From: Bacteroidota bacterium
Lineage (GTDB): Bacteria > Bacteroidota > Bacteroidia > Chitinophagales > Saprospiraceae
DNA length: 64,000 nucleotides
Direction: 5' to 3'
Assembly: GCA_020160935.1 (NCBI GenBank)
Contig: JAIUPL010000025.1
Coordinates: forward strand, 17,501-81,500
Shown: piece after piece, positions 42,402 to 50,823 of the stretch
Position numbering within the stretch: the stretch's first letter is position 1
How the letters are laid out: each line of letters begins with the position of its first letter
Notes under the pieces: model-generated
Seen by the model: only the letters and a program-made list of their open reading frames with translations
What the model was told of the DNA's origin: nothing
Databases searched by the model: none
Translations under genes and position numbers: made by a program

Positions 42402-44835
42402 ATTTATTTTTTACCCGGTTTTTCTCATCGTCCAGCCCCGTTTTGCGCTGGCGGGCGTCCTTGATTTCCGAACTGCCGAAGCGGTACGAGAAACTCATGG
42501 TTACGGTACGGCTTTCCCAGTTGCCACGTGCTACCATTTTCAGGTTGGGGGTGAAGAGGTTTTCGCCACCCCAACCGGCCGTGTGCAGGATGTCGCCAAA
42601 ACGCAGGCGCAGGTCACCTTTGCCGTCGAACAGTTTTTTCTGGATACCCAGGTCCATCGAACCTTGTGGCGTGCTGCGCAGGGTGCCCCAGAAAGCGCGG
42701 CTGTTGAACCAGCCCGATATCTGTACGCTGATTCCTTTCGGCAGTTTGATCGTTTGTTCGCTGTAGGCGTTGAAGGCGTTGAACGATTGATCGATCACGA
42801 AATCAGGTGTTTCGGGCGTACTGAAATCTGCTTTGAAGTGACTGCGGAAACCAGTGATACTGACGAATCCTTCCCACCATTTGGCTATTGGCGTGGGCGC
42901 GTTGATGCTCAGGGAGTAGTTCTGTTGGTCGGCCAGGTTCTCATTGGTAATGAAGGTAGCGCGCACATTGTTGACATCGGTTTTGAGCACCTGGGTAAAT
43001 ACGTCTTTGGTGTGGCTGTAGCCGAAGGTCATCACCGGATAACCCTGGTAGGTAGGGCTGATCTCAAAACTATTGGTAAACTGTGGGCGCAGCATCGGGT
43101 TGCCACGCTGGAAAGTCAGTTCATCCAGTTTGTTTTCAAATGGATTCAGGTCCTGGTAACTCGGGCGATCGATGCGGCGGCTGTAGGTCACATTCAGGCC
43201 CATTTTCGGATTGAATGTATAGGTCAGGGCTGCGCTCGGGAACAGTTTCGTGTAGTTGTTGGTGTTAATGGTGTCTTTTTGGGCACTCAGCAACTGGCCT
43301 TCGTAGTCGGTGTTTTCGGCGCGTAAACCAGCCTGTACATTCAGGTTTTTGCCAAATTTGCGGTTGTAATTGAGGTATGCAGCACTGGTACGCTCGGAGT
43401 AAACAAAACGGTTGCTCACAGTTAAGTCCAGCACGGGTTGTCCGTCGATCACATTAAAAAAGTCGAATGTATTGTCTGTTTTCACATCGGCTACCTTGAC
43501 ACCGACGCCCAGTGTGCCTTTAAACAGTTGCTGTTCGTAGTCGGCTTTCGCTGTAAAAATGTCGATGAGTGTAGGTGTGCTGTTGCGGTAAATGCGCTGG
43601 CGGTACAGTTCCGAACCATCCGGGGTGAAATACAAATTGGGCTGATAACTGGCGCTTTTGATATTGAAATTGCCGTAATCGACGTCGATATTCAGCGAAT
43701 GGCCGGTGGTGTCGGCAAATCGATAGTTGACATTTCCGTTAAAATTGTTGCGGGTGCTTTCCACGGTGTTGGAGGCGCGCAGCAGCGTATCGACCTGGCC
43801 GCCATTGTTGGCAAAACCGATATTCGTGAAACTCTTGTTGCTCCATCCGGCAGGGTTGGCGTTGCCATTCACCAATACGCCGACGGTGTGTTTGGAGTTG
43901 ATTGACCAGTCAATACCAGCCCGGTAAGCATTGAAACGGCTTTTCCAGATTTCCTCGTTTTGTTGGTTGTAAAAACGCCCGTTTTGTTCCCGCTCAAACG
44001 ACTGTGTATTGTGCCAGTCGCCGTAGTGGTTGTTGTACGAACCAAAGATATTGACGTTTTTTTCGCGGTGGTTAAGGCTGAGGTTGGCGCCGCCTTTCAG
44101 TGATTTTCCGTAAATGCCTTCCACACCGGCGTTGCCGTTGGTTCCGAGGGCTTTGTTCTTTTTCAGGCGAATGTTGATGATACCTGCATTGCCGGCAGCG
44201 TCGTATTTGGCTGAAGGGTTGGAAATGATCTCGATATTGGAAATGTCGGCTGCCTGGGTGCCTTTCAGCAGGGCGGAGAGGTCTTTGCCATCGAGCGGCA
44301 CTTCCCGGCCGTCGATCATGATTTTAACGGCATTTTTGCCTTTTACATTGACATTTTCGTTGTTGTCGACGGTTACACCCGGGGCTTTGCGCAGCAATTC
44401 GAGTGCATTCAGTCCGGTTGAGTTGACGGTGCCTTCCACATTCAGCACCGTTTTGTCGGCTTTCACTTCGATAGGCGGGCGGCGTGCCGTAACAGTCACC
44501 TGTGCCAGTTCATTGGAGGCTTCCGTTACGACCATCGGATCGATGATTTTATCGCCGCCGTCGTAGTCGAACACCGGACTGGCGCCAGCGCCCATACCGA
44601 TGGCGTTTGTTTTCAGGAAATATTGTCCGGCAGCAATTCCTGTCATTTCAAAACGGCCGTCATCGCCGCTGAGGGTTCCTTTTACCAGGGCAGAGTCTTT
44701 GGAGGTATGAATGGTAACGGTGGCAAATTCTACCGGTTGTCCGTTGCTTTGTTGTATCAGGCCGCTGATTTTTTGGGCAGTGGCAGAGGATATCACGCCC
44801 AGAAATAGCAGAATAGGCAAGAGAAGATGTTTCAT
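42400..44835 (-). CDS. TonB-dependent receptor with carboxypeptidase-like N-terminal domain and outer-membrane beta-barrel
   Basis: 811 residues. Signal peptide HLLLPILLFLGVISSATAQ, then a carboxypeptidase-regulatory-like domain (ISGLIQQSNGQPVEFATVTI, about 22-105), a plug-type domain (NALELLRKAPGVTVDNNENV ... ISNPSAKYDAAGNAGIINI) and a long C-terminal barrel of the OMP_b-brl_3 type ending SFSYRFGSSEIKD. No SusD partner follows, so this is not a glycan SusCD pair; iron complexes or signalling are possible. The upstream 310-base gap should hold its promoter. The TonB box is not evident. Confidence 0.92.
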   Translation of the reverse strand: MKHLLLPILLFLGVISSATAQKISGLIQQSNGQPVEFATVTIHTSKDSALVKGTLSGDDGRFEMTGIAAGQYFLKTNAIGMGAGASPVFDYDGGDKIIDPMVVTEASNELAQVTVTARRPPIEVKADKTVLNVEGTVNSTGLNALELLRKAPGVTVDNNENVNVKGKNAVKIMIDGREVPLDGKDLSALLKGTQAADISNIEIISNPSAKYDAAGNAGIINIRLKKNKALGTNGNAGVEGIYGKSLKGGANLSLNHREKNVNIFGSYNNHYGDWHNTQSFEREQNGRFYNQQNEEIWKSRFNAYRAGIDWSINSKHTVGVLVNGNANPAGWSNKSFTNIGFANNGGQVDTLLRASNTVESTRNNFNGNVNYRFADTTGHSLNIDVDYGNFNIKSASYQPNLYFTPDGSELYRQRIYRNSTPTLIDIFTAKADYEQQLFKGTLGVGVKVADVKTDNTFDFFNVIDGQPVLDLTVSNRFVYSERTSAAYLNYNRKFGKNLNVQAGLRAENTDYEGQLLSAQKDTINTNNYTKLFPSAALTYTFNPKMGLNVTYSRRIDRPSYQDLNPFENKLDELTFQRGNPMLRPQFTNSFEISPTYQGYPVMTFGYSHTKDVFTQVLKTDVNNVRATFITNENLADQQNYSLSINAPTPIAKWWEGFVSITGFRSHFKADFSTPETPDFVIDQSFNAFNAYSEQTIKLPKGISVQISGWFNSRAFWGTLRSTPQGSMDLGIQKKLFDGKGDLRLRFGDILHTAGWGGENLFTPNLKMVARGNWESRTVTMSFSYRFGSSEIKDARQRKTGLDDEKNRVKNK

Positions 44836-45146
44836 AGCTTAATCAGAAAGTTGTTGGTCTTGTGTGCTTTCAAAAAGATGTTTTCATTTGGTTATTGAGG
44901 TGTTGCAAAGGTGTGGGAGTTTGGTAGTTTGTAAAACATAGAACCTGCCAAAACAAGGTTCCTTTATATGGACAGAAGCGTTCCGACGACGAACGGTTTT
45001 TTTCCCGAATCAAACTGAATGGAAATACCGTTCTCGTGCCACACAAGACAGGGGCAAAGACCGGAACGTTACAGGAAGGCTGCATAGTTCCGATGAAATA
45101 ACATAAGTGATAGATGAAGTAAATGAATTCGGGGACAGACGGGAAA
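44836..45146. other. 311-base gap upstream of the TonB receptor
   Basis: No gene seen. Bases ~44936-45010 have A+T-rich stretches on which the receptor promoter may lie, and AACGGTTTTTTTCCCG near 44993 could be part of a small hairpin, but neither is convincing. The right end (45147 on) is a word repeat. Confidence 0.5.
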
Positions 45147-45258
45147 TTGCCTCTTGCCCCTTGTCCCTTGCCTCTTTTCTCTTGCCCCTTGCCTTTTGCC
45201 GCTTGCCTCTTGCCCCTTGTCCCTTGCCTCTTTTCTCTTGCCCCTTGCCTTTTGCCGC
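45147..45258 (-). repeat. TTGCCTC heptamer array, two 56-bp copies
   Basis: Each copy (45147-45202 and 45203-45258) is eight heptamers: TTGCCTC, TTGCCCC, TTGTCCC, TTGCCTC, TTTTCTC, TTGCCCC, TTGCCTT, TTGCCGC. The two copies are identical. It adjoins the stop of the anti-sigma gene. The complementary arm is absent. Related words make the arms at 19459-19689. Confidence 0.93.
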
Positions 45259-45260
45259 TT

Positions 45261-45860
45261 CTACTTCCTCCCCGGCTGCGTAAAAAACTGAAGCAGTTCT
45301 GGCTGTTCGCCAATCGGCGCGCCTGGCGCAGCATAATCAGGCTCCGGCTGAGGCATAGGAGGTATTGTCGGCGTTGTAGCAAGGCCGGTAAAATTTTCGG
45401 CAGCAGAGACCACGGGCGAGGCCGGTGCAGGTGTGCGCCACACCACTTTTTCTTTCCAACGGATATGTTCGATCAAAACGGTATCTGTACGGACTTCTGT
45501 TTTTACAACTACTACTGGTTCGGCAGGCAGCGAGGCGGGTTGTGTACCTGCCCATTTCCCTATGGCAAATGCGAGTACAACAGCAGCGGCGGTTTGCCAA
45601 ACAGGCATGCGCCATCGGGAAACAAGATGTCGGCCAGGCGCCTGGGTTTCCGGAACACTTTTCAGGGCCATGTGCCGCTGAAGCCGGCTGGCCAATTCCG
45701 GCGTCGGCGCCACTTCGGCATCGAGTGCAGCGGCGCGGCGCAGTAATTCATGCAGGCGCGTGTAGTTTTCCGCAGGCATGAGGGCCAATACCTGTGCTTT
45801 TTCGGATTCGCTGAGTTGATCGAACGATTTTTCAGCAGCCAGCAACTCGATCTGTTTCAT
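45261..45860 (-). CDS. Probable anti-sigma factor
   Basis: 199 residues. Soluble N-terminal helical part (IELLAAEKSFDQLSESEKAQ ... LHELLRRAAALDAEVA), one membrane helix (MPVWQTAAAVVLAFAIGKWAG, about 88-105) and a Pro-rich periplasmic part. The order cytosolic helices, membrane anchor, periplasmic tail and its position right after an ECF sigma gene (3-base gap) argue for an anti-sigma factor. The zinc-binding HxxxCxxC motif of the ZAS type is missing. Its target is likely the upstream sigma factor; this is inferred from position. Confidence 0.75.
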   Translation of the reverse strand: MKQIELLAAEKSFDQLSESEKAQVLALMPAENYTRLHELLRRAAALDAEVAPTPELASRLQRHMALKSVPETQAPGRHLVSRWRMPVWQTAAAVVLAFAIGKWAGTQPASLPAEPVVVVKTEVRTDTVLIEHIRWKEKVVWRTPAPASPVVSAAENFTGLATTPTIPPMPQPEPDYAAPGAPIGEQPELLQFFTQPGRK

Positions 45861-45863
45861 GTG

Positions 45864-46463
45864 TCACAAATATTTGATAACGAGGTTTTTATAGAGTTCC
45901 TGCGTGTTGGATGGCCCCCAAATATGCTGCATGTCGGCAGCCAGTTTTTGAATAGCATGGTGCAAACGCGACTTGACAGTGCCTTCGGGACAACCCACGA
46001 TATCGGCAATGGCCTGCACGCTCAATTCTTCCTGATAACGGAGTATAAAACATTGCCGCTGTGCCTCTGGAAGGGCGTCGAGGGCAGCCCGAAGTTGTTG
46101 TTCCAGCAATTCCTGGTCGGGGTTTTCGGGTTGGTATGCGGGTGCGACTTCGGTCTGTGCGCCATTTTGCCGCGCCAGGGAGCGTACCTGGCGGCGGTAT
46201 TCATTTTTGCACAGGTTGTGGGCCAGGGTGTACAGCCACGTCACGAAAGGCCGGGACACGTTGTACGCCTCCGGCCTTTCGATGATTTTTATAAAAAGTT
46301 CCTGTGTGAAATCTTCTGCCCGCGCAGCATCCTGCCACAGCATGCGGTAAAAAAAACGATACATGCGACGGCCATAGCGGCCGTACAGCTCGGCGAATGC
46401 CTGCTCGTCGTTTCGGCCAATGGCCTCCATCAGCGCATTATCGGTGGCAGCGCCGTACTTCAT
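45864..46463 (-). CDS. ECF RNA polymerase sigma factor
   Basis: 199 residues from the ATG at 46463 (MKYGAATDNALMEAIGRND). Sigma-70 region 2: FAELYGRYGRRMYRFFYRML and DFTQELFIKIIERPEAYN (core and -10 binding); region 4: LPEAQRQCFILRYQEELSVQ and CPEGTVKSRLHHAIQKLA (helix-turn-helix for -35). The start overlaps the stop of the SUMF1-like gene by 4 bases (ATGA), so the three genes 48025-45261 form one operon: SUMF1-like, sigma, anti-sigma. Such sigma factors typically respond to an envelope signal. Confidence 0.93.
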   Translation of the reverse strand: MKYGAATDNALMEAIGRNDEQAFAELYGRYGRRMYRFFYRMLWQDAARAEDFTQELFIKIIERPEAYNVSRPFVTWLYTLAHNLCKNEYRRQVRSLARQNGAQTEVAPAYQPENPDQELLEQQLRAALDALPEAQRQCFILRYQEELSVQAIADIVGCPEGTVKSRLHHAIQKLAADMQHIWGPSNTQELYKNLVIKYL

Positions 46464-48025
46464 TCTTCTATTACTTCCATAAATACACGAAAACCGACCG
46501 CCGGGCTGGGCGCTGTACATTCGCCCACGGTTTTGATCTGGCCGTAGTAGTGGATGTCGTTCCAACTACCGCCCTTGGTTTTGCCGACCTCTTGTAGCAT
46601 TTCGGCCACATTGCCCGACACATTATAGAGTCCGTAATTGTTAGGAAAATACGAGTCGGCGGCTACCGGGAAAAATCCTCCGTCTGCATCTGGGCCTCCT
46701 TTGCCGGTACAACCAGTACAAGGTTCTTCCACTTTCATATTTACCAGGTAGCAGCCTTTGGAATTGCGCACGTAGTAGCCGCCCCAGGGGTAGGGCGCAC
46801 TTTTAATTCCTCCAGCGGCTGCCAGCATCCATTCTTCTTCAGTGGGCAGGCGGAAAACGACTTTTTTGAATTTTTTTCGCTCCAAAGAAGCGTTGTACAC
46901 GGCCGTCATCCAGGTGCAGTAGCGTTCCGCGGCTTCATGGCTGATGTTTTGGATAGGCATTTCCGGCTGTTCGGGACGTCCGTGCGGAAAAATAACGGCA
47001 TCAGGGCGGTTTTTCAGCGAATCGGGCAGGTAGGTTCGCCAGTCGGTTTTTGAGGTTTTGCACAGTTCCAGTTGTTGAAAATCGCGGTTTTTCAGCAAAT
47101 CCTGCAAGAATCGATCATATTGGGCATTGGTCGTTTCTGTTTCGGCGGCATACAGGTTACCTCCGATGTTTTTCATACCTTTTTCAAGCATTTTGGGGGT
47201 AATATCGCTGATAACCTGCTCGGCTGTCTCATTTTTGTCGAGCAAGGCACGCACTTCCGCTTCTTTGTTGCCCGCTTGCCCGATGTGTACGATCAGGTCG
47301 CGGAGGACCACGGATTTTTCCGTTTCTCCGGCGGTGGAGTAGTGGCGATAGAGCAGCACAAATGCCGGCAGGTAGTTGAGGTTGATTTGGGCAATGGCTG
47401 CCGGGTCGGCTTCATACACAATCGGCAATTTCAGGTAGTCGAGCCTGAACCGGTTTTCGTAATTGTTGCGCAGCACGGCGATGTTGTCGAATGGCCGGGC
47501 GCTGTATTTCAGGGCCAGCCCTGTGAGGTACAGGCTGTTTTTGGCTGTTTCAAAACGACTTTTGTCGGTCATGACCCCGAAATAAGTCGGCATGACATTT
47601 TTCCCGGAAACACAACCCTGTAAAAACTCGCTCAACGACGCGCCTTCGGGGATGAATGAGAACCGTTCGCGGTGAATTATTCGTGCGCGGTAAGCCTGGT
47701 TTTGCAACAGGTCGAGGTTGAGCACATGCACATCGGGGCGCACCTGAAGGGCATATTGCAGCAGCCAGACCGGATAAGTGTCGTTGTCGTTTTGTGTGAT
47801 GAGCAGGGCGTCGGGTTCGAGCGACATCAGGGCGTTGTAGTTCCAGTCGAGCAGGCCCGAAGAGAACTGGCCGCTGGCGTACCATGCGCGGCAACTACTG
47901 GCTACCTGCTCGCTGTTGCCGGCCATTTCTGCCTCGCGGATGCGGGCAATAAAATCTTCGGCCGTTGCGTGCACGGCGGTATGTAAATACAGGAAAATCA
48001 ACAGGCTGAAAAAAGAACGTAGCAT
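46460..48025 (-). CDS. Exported protein with formylglycine-generating-enzyme-like (SUMF1) domain
   Basis: 521 residues from the ATG at 48025 (MLRSFFSLLIFLYLHTAVHA, signal peptide); the frame continues upstream but over unlikely sequence. N-terminal ~300 residues of unknown, helical type (LLITQNDNDTYPVWLLQYAL, VRPDVHVLNLDLLQN), then the SUMF1/FGE-sulfatase fold: MKNIGGNLYAAETETTNAQY, FRLPTEEEWMLAAAGG, GLYNVSGNVAEMLQEVGKTK, GGSWND and AVGFRVFMEV. Catalytic Cys pairs of true FGE are not obvious, as in GldJ/GldK-like and other non-enzymatic relatives. It overlaps the ECF sigma gene, suggesting an envelope role controlled by that sigma. Confidence 0.85.
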   Translation of the reverse strand: MLRSFFSLLIFLYLHTAVHATAEDFIARIREAEMAGNSEQVASSCRAWYASGQFSSGLLDWNYNALMSLEPDALLITQNDNDTYPVWLLQYALQVRPDVHVLNLDLLQNQAYRARIIHRERFSFIPEGASLSEFLQGCVSGKNVMPTYFGVMTDKSRFETAKNSLYLTGLALKYSARPFDNIAVLRNNYENRFRLDYLKLPIVYEADPAAIAQINLNYLPAFVLLYRHYSTAGETEKSVVLRDLIVHIGQAGNKEAEVRALLDKNETAEQVISDITPKMLEKGMKNIGGNLYAAETETTNAQYDRFLQDLLKNRDFQQLELCKTSKTDWRTYLPDSLKNRPDAVIFPHGRPEQPEMPIQNISHEAAERYCTWMTAVYNASLERKKFKKVVFRLPTEEEWMLAAAGGIKSAPYPWGGYYVRNSKGCYLVNMKVEEPCTGCTGKGGPDADGGFFPVAADSYFPNNYGLYNVSGNVAEMLQEVGKTKGGSWNDIHYYGQIKTVGECTAPSPAVGFRVFMEVIEE

Positions 48026-48206
48026 GGTGTATTTTTTTAGGAAACGATTGATTTTTCCTGAGCGTACACCGCCCATGTCCCAACGTTCACTCGTTGCAAA
48101 AAAAAATCCAGGCAAAGCATCAGGCAGCCCTGGAGCCACTGTATGTTGCCGCCATATCTCTACGGCACGAGGGCTCAACCAGCCCAACAATGTCATGAAA
48201 CCCGCC

Positions 48207-48238
48207 GACTGAGGACTGAGGACTGTCGACTCAGGACT
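48207..48238. repeat. One-armed family-A remnant
   Basis: GACTGAGGACTGAGGACTGT then CGACTCAGGACT at the end of the SH3-domain gene. A lone GAGCGTACACCGCC at 48060-48073 looks like a leftover type-2 core about 130 bases away. It appears to be a decayed element. Confidence 0.7.
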
Positions 48239-49102
48239 TTACTTGGGTTCATCCATCTTTTTCGGGCGTATCCATTGTTTCCCGCTGCGGGTCATAGGGC
48301 GCACCCGTTTCCAGCTATTTTCATTCCAGCCGCCGGTGTCCAGTTCTTCCATTTCGTGGTGTTCGATAGCGAAATAGACCTGGTCTTCGGGGCCGTAATG
48401 GCCGGGGGAGTATTCATCGGGCCCCTGTGGAAACATATAGGATTCGGTATGGGAAAATACGCCGGCATCGGCGATGGACTCGCAAACGGGCAGTGCCGAC
48501 AACTGACTGCCGTCCCACAAAACATACCACTCATACCAGGGGTATCCGCAGGCTTCGTAACCCATGTTCATGATCAGGAGCAAAGAATAGCCTTTCAGTC
48601 CGCGGGCGCCCTGTTCCACAGAGGAGAAATAGGCATGTCCTCCACTTTTTATGCTGGTAGATATTTTGTTGACGACGGCGCCATTGCGCACTGCACGGAG
48701 TTCGAACTGATATTCGGCAGGGTTGTCGCCTGTGCCAGGCACGCTTTTTATGGCACCAGCCACCAGTTGTACACCATTGGAAAGGGTAGGGGGCATAATA
48801 GACAACAGCCCGCCCCAAACGTATCCCGTTGATCGGGTGCCCAGCGCCTGCACTTTGTACCAGGGCAAGGTGAGGCCATTGAGCGTAGCAGTTTTGTCGC
48901 TCACTTCAAGGATACTTACCTGATCGGCTGCTGCGAGTTGTGTCACGGTACCGGCATCGGTGGAGGGCTGCGCGCGCATGTTGATTTTATCGCCAAAAAT
49001 GGCTGCGGTATCCCCCGGATTCCATTGGTGATAGGAAAAATCCTGCGCCATGACAGGGCAGGTGCAGAAAAGAATGATGATTAGGATGGAGAGATGTTTC
49101 AT
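48239..49102 (-). CDS. Exported SH3-like protein (second copy)
   Basis: 287 residues from the ATG at 49102 (MKHLSILIIILFCTCPVMAQ, signal peptide). The N-terminal domain GDKINMRAQPSTDAGTVTQL with GYVWGGLL fits a bacterial SH3-b fold (about 40-110). The remaining ~180 residues (ARGLKGYSLLLIMNMGYEAC, GPEDQVYFAIEHHEMEELD) are unrecognised. It may be a distant relative of the protein at 34579-35568, which has the same N-terminal plan. It is transcribed alone; a TACTTTTG box lies 25 bases upstream. Function unknown. Confidence 0.8.
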   Translation of the reverse strand: MKHLSILIIILFCTCPVMAQDFSYHQWNPGDTAAIFGDKINMRAQPSTDAGTVTQLAAADQVSILEVSDKTATLNGLTLPWYKVQALGTRSTGYVWGGLLSIMPPTLSNGVQLVAGAIKSVPGTGDNPAEYQFELRAVRNGAVVNKISTSIKSGGHAYFSSVEQGARGLKGYSLLLIMNMGYEACGYPWYEWYVLWDGSQLSALPVCESIADAGVFSHTESYMFPQGPDEYSPGHYGPEDQVYFAIEHHEMEELDTGGWNENSWKRVRPMTRSGKQWIRPKKMDEPK

Positions 49103-49126
49103 GATGTTTTGGTTGTGATATAAGTG

Positions 49127-49134
49127 CAAAAGTA
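49127..49134 (-). promoter_or_regulatory. Candidate -7 box TACTTTTG
   Basis: Minus strand TACTTTTG, 24 bases before the ATG at 49102; matches TANNTTTG. No clear -33 element. Between it and birA lies only the large palindrome. Confidence 0.4.
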
Positions 49135-49140
49135 TTTTTT

Positions 49141-49355
49141 GCGGTGTGATTTCCCGTAGATTTGTTTTCCGTAGAGTAGTTTCCCGCAGATGAACGCAGA
49201 TTTACCCGCAGATTTACGCAGAACGTAGATTACACCTAATTTCTTCAAAGCGATGTAACTGTGTACTCTACGTTCTGCGTAAATCTGCGGGTAAATCTGC
49301 GTTCATCTGCGGGAAACTACTCTACGGAAAACAAATCTGCGGGAAATCACCCTGC
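49141..49355. repeat. Largest palindrome: 89-bp arms with CGCAGAT words
   Basis: Left arm 49141-49229 and right arm 49267-49355 differ at three positions in 89; the loop is 37 bases. Arms: GATTTNCCCGCAGAT-type words and GTAGAGTAGTTTCCC; the inner end is CGTAGATTACACC / GTGTACTCTACG, related to the GTAGAGTACACC core of other families. It lies between SH3-like and birA, both on the minus strand, and follows birA's stop by 11 bases. Confidence 0.96.
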
Positions 49356-49366
49356 GGTAAACCCAC

Positions 49367-50149
49367 CTACAAAAACCGCACTTCCTTAATCCCGAAAGTG
49401 CGTTCCCCCTGCTCCGTCATCACCCGCAGCAAACCAGCACGATGTACGCCCAGGATGGTTCCGGTGAATACCTCGCCTGTGACCGTTTCCTCATATTCGG
49501 CAGCCACGCCCAGTTGGTAAAGCAAGGCTTCATATGCAGTATGCAGCGGTTCCAGTTGTCCTGCTTTCAACTGCAAATACCGGCGTTCGAGGCATTCCAG
49601 TACGCGGTCGAGCACCTCATCCGGCTCGTGCTCCCGGCCGGTAGCCGCTGCCAGCGACACAGCATTGGGCAACAGTGGGCCAAATTGCAACTGGTTGATA
49701 TTAAGCCCGATACCAACAATAGCCGACTGGATGCCATTCCCGCTCAGGGTATTTTGAATCAGAATACCGCCTGTTTTTCGGCTGCCGAGGTACAGGTCGT
49801 TGGGCCATTTGATACACACGGCAGGGCGATCCTGACAAATTTCTTTCAGCGCATCCTGTACCCCCAGCGCGACTGCCATGCTAAGGTAAAATTGTGCCTC
49901 CACATTCAGCCAGGTCGGGTACAATATTACACTGAAAGTCAGGTTTTTACCCGCTTCACTTTCCCATCGGCTGCCAAATTGGCCGCGTCCTGCTGACTGC
50001 CTGTCAGCCCGGATCACCGTACCTTCGGCTGGCTTGCTTTTTGTGTACCTATCCTGACCTGCGGCGAGCAATCCGGCAGCATAATCGTTCGTTGACGGAA
50101 GTTCGTCGAAACGCAGGTAAACTTTTCCGATAAAAAGGGTGTTTGGCAT
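49367..50149 (-). CDS. birA: Biotin-[acetyl-CoA carboxylase] ligase, short form without HTH
   Basis: 260 residues from the ATG at 50149 (MPNTLFIGKVYLRFDELPST). Motifs: ELPSTNDYA, ADRQSAGRGQFGSRWES (the GRGRxGRxW-like biotinyl-AMP loop), CIKWPNDLYL and GGILIQN. It makes biotinyl-AMP and attaches biotin to carrier proteins. The N-terminal DNA-binding domain of E. coli BirA is absent, so no repressor role. It is divergent from rsfS with a 187-base gap. The stop TAG adjoins the large palindrome. Confidence 0.93.
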   Translation of the reverse strand: MPNTLFIGKVYLRFDELPSTNDYAAGLLAAGQDRYTKSKPAEGTVIRADRQSAGRGQFGSRWESEAGKNLTFSVILYPTWLNVEAQFYLSMAVALGVQDALKEICQDRPAVCIKWPNDLYLGSRKTGGILIQNTLSGNGIQSAIVGIGLNINQLQFGPLLPNAVSLAAATGREHEPDEVLDRVLECLERRYLQLKAGQLEPLHTAYEALLYQLGVAAEYEETVTGEVFTGTILGVHRAGLLRVMTEQGERTFGIKEVRFL

Positions 50150-50336
50150 GTGTTTCCGCTGGTGAAGCATATACAAATTACCGGGGAAATTCGTTATCAG
50201 TGCCGAACAGAACAGGAAACAGGTTGTCGGGGCCGCTTGAAAGCAGTACCTTTATGCCCATCCTTCCAACAGTACAGATAATCAAATAACAACCGCAAAC
50301 CACCGTATTTTTCACCAATTTCTCATTCTGCTTATC

Positions 50337-50729
50337 TTGAATTTGACAGCATCTCCACGGGTAAAAATTAAAAATCCGTTTTCTGAAGAACTCAACCACC
50401 TCATTATTGAAGGTATTCGTGATAAAAAGGGCAAAAATATCGTTCAACTGGACCTCCGCCAGATCAGCGACGCTCCCACCGATTTTTTCATTATTTGTGA
50501 AGGCGACTCCAATACCCATGTCAAAGCCATCAGCGACAGTATTTTCAAAAAAGTAAAGGACGAATTGCACACGGCGCCTACGCATACCGAAGGGTCTAGC
50601 AACGCCAAGTGGATACTGATGGACTATTTCAATACCGTCGTACACGTTTTTTACCCTGAAACGCGTGCATTTTATGAAATAGAAAACCTCTGGAGCGACG
50701 CACAGGTAACCGAGTACGGGGAAGTGTGA
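50337..50729 (+). CDS. rsfS: Ribosomal silencing factor RsfS
   Basis: 130 residues; a TTG start at 50337 (NLTASPRVKIKNPFSEELN) is the best in-frame choice. RsfS-like fold: LDLRQISDAPTDFFIICEGDSNTHVKAISD, HTEGSSNAKWILMDYFNTVV and HVFYPETRAFYEIENLW. It binds ribosomal protein uL14 and blocks 30S-50S joining when nutrients fall. It is 94 bases upstream of ftsH on the same strand, a pairing known in Bacteroidota, and likely co-transcribed. Confidence 0.93.
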   Translation: MNLTASPRVKIKNPFSEELNHLIIEGIRDKKGKNIVQLDLRQISDAPTDFFIICEGDSNTHVKAISDSIFKKVKDELHTAPTHTEGSSNAKWILMDYFNTVVHVFYPETRAFYEIENLWSDAQVTEYGEV

Positions 50730-50823
50730 ACTTTGCTTAGCGCAGCACAACCAGGCGCTTTGAACCATTCAAAAACACCTTAAACGCGACTGTGCCCAAA
50801 AAAGCAGCGCGGAACAAAAAAAT

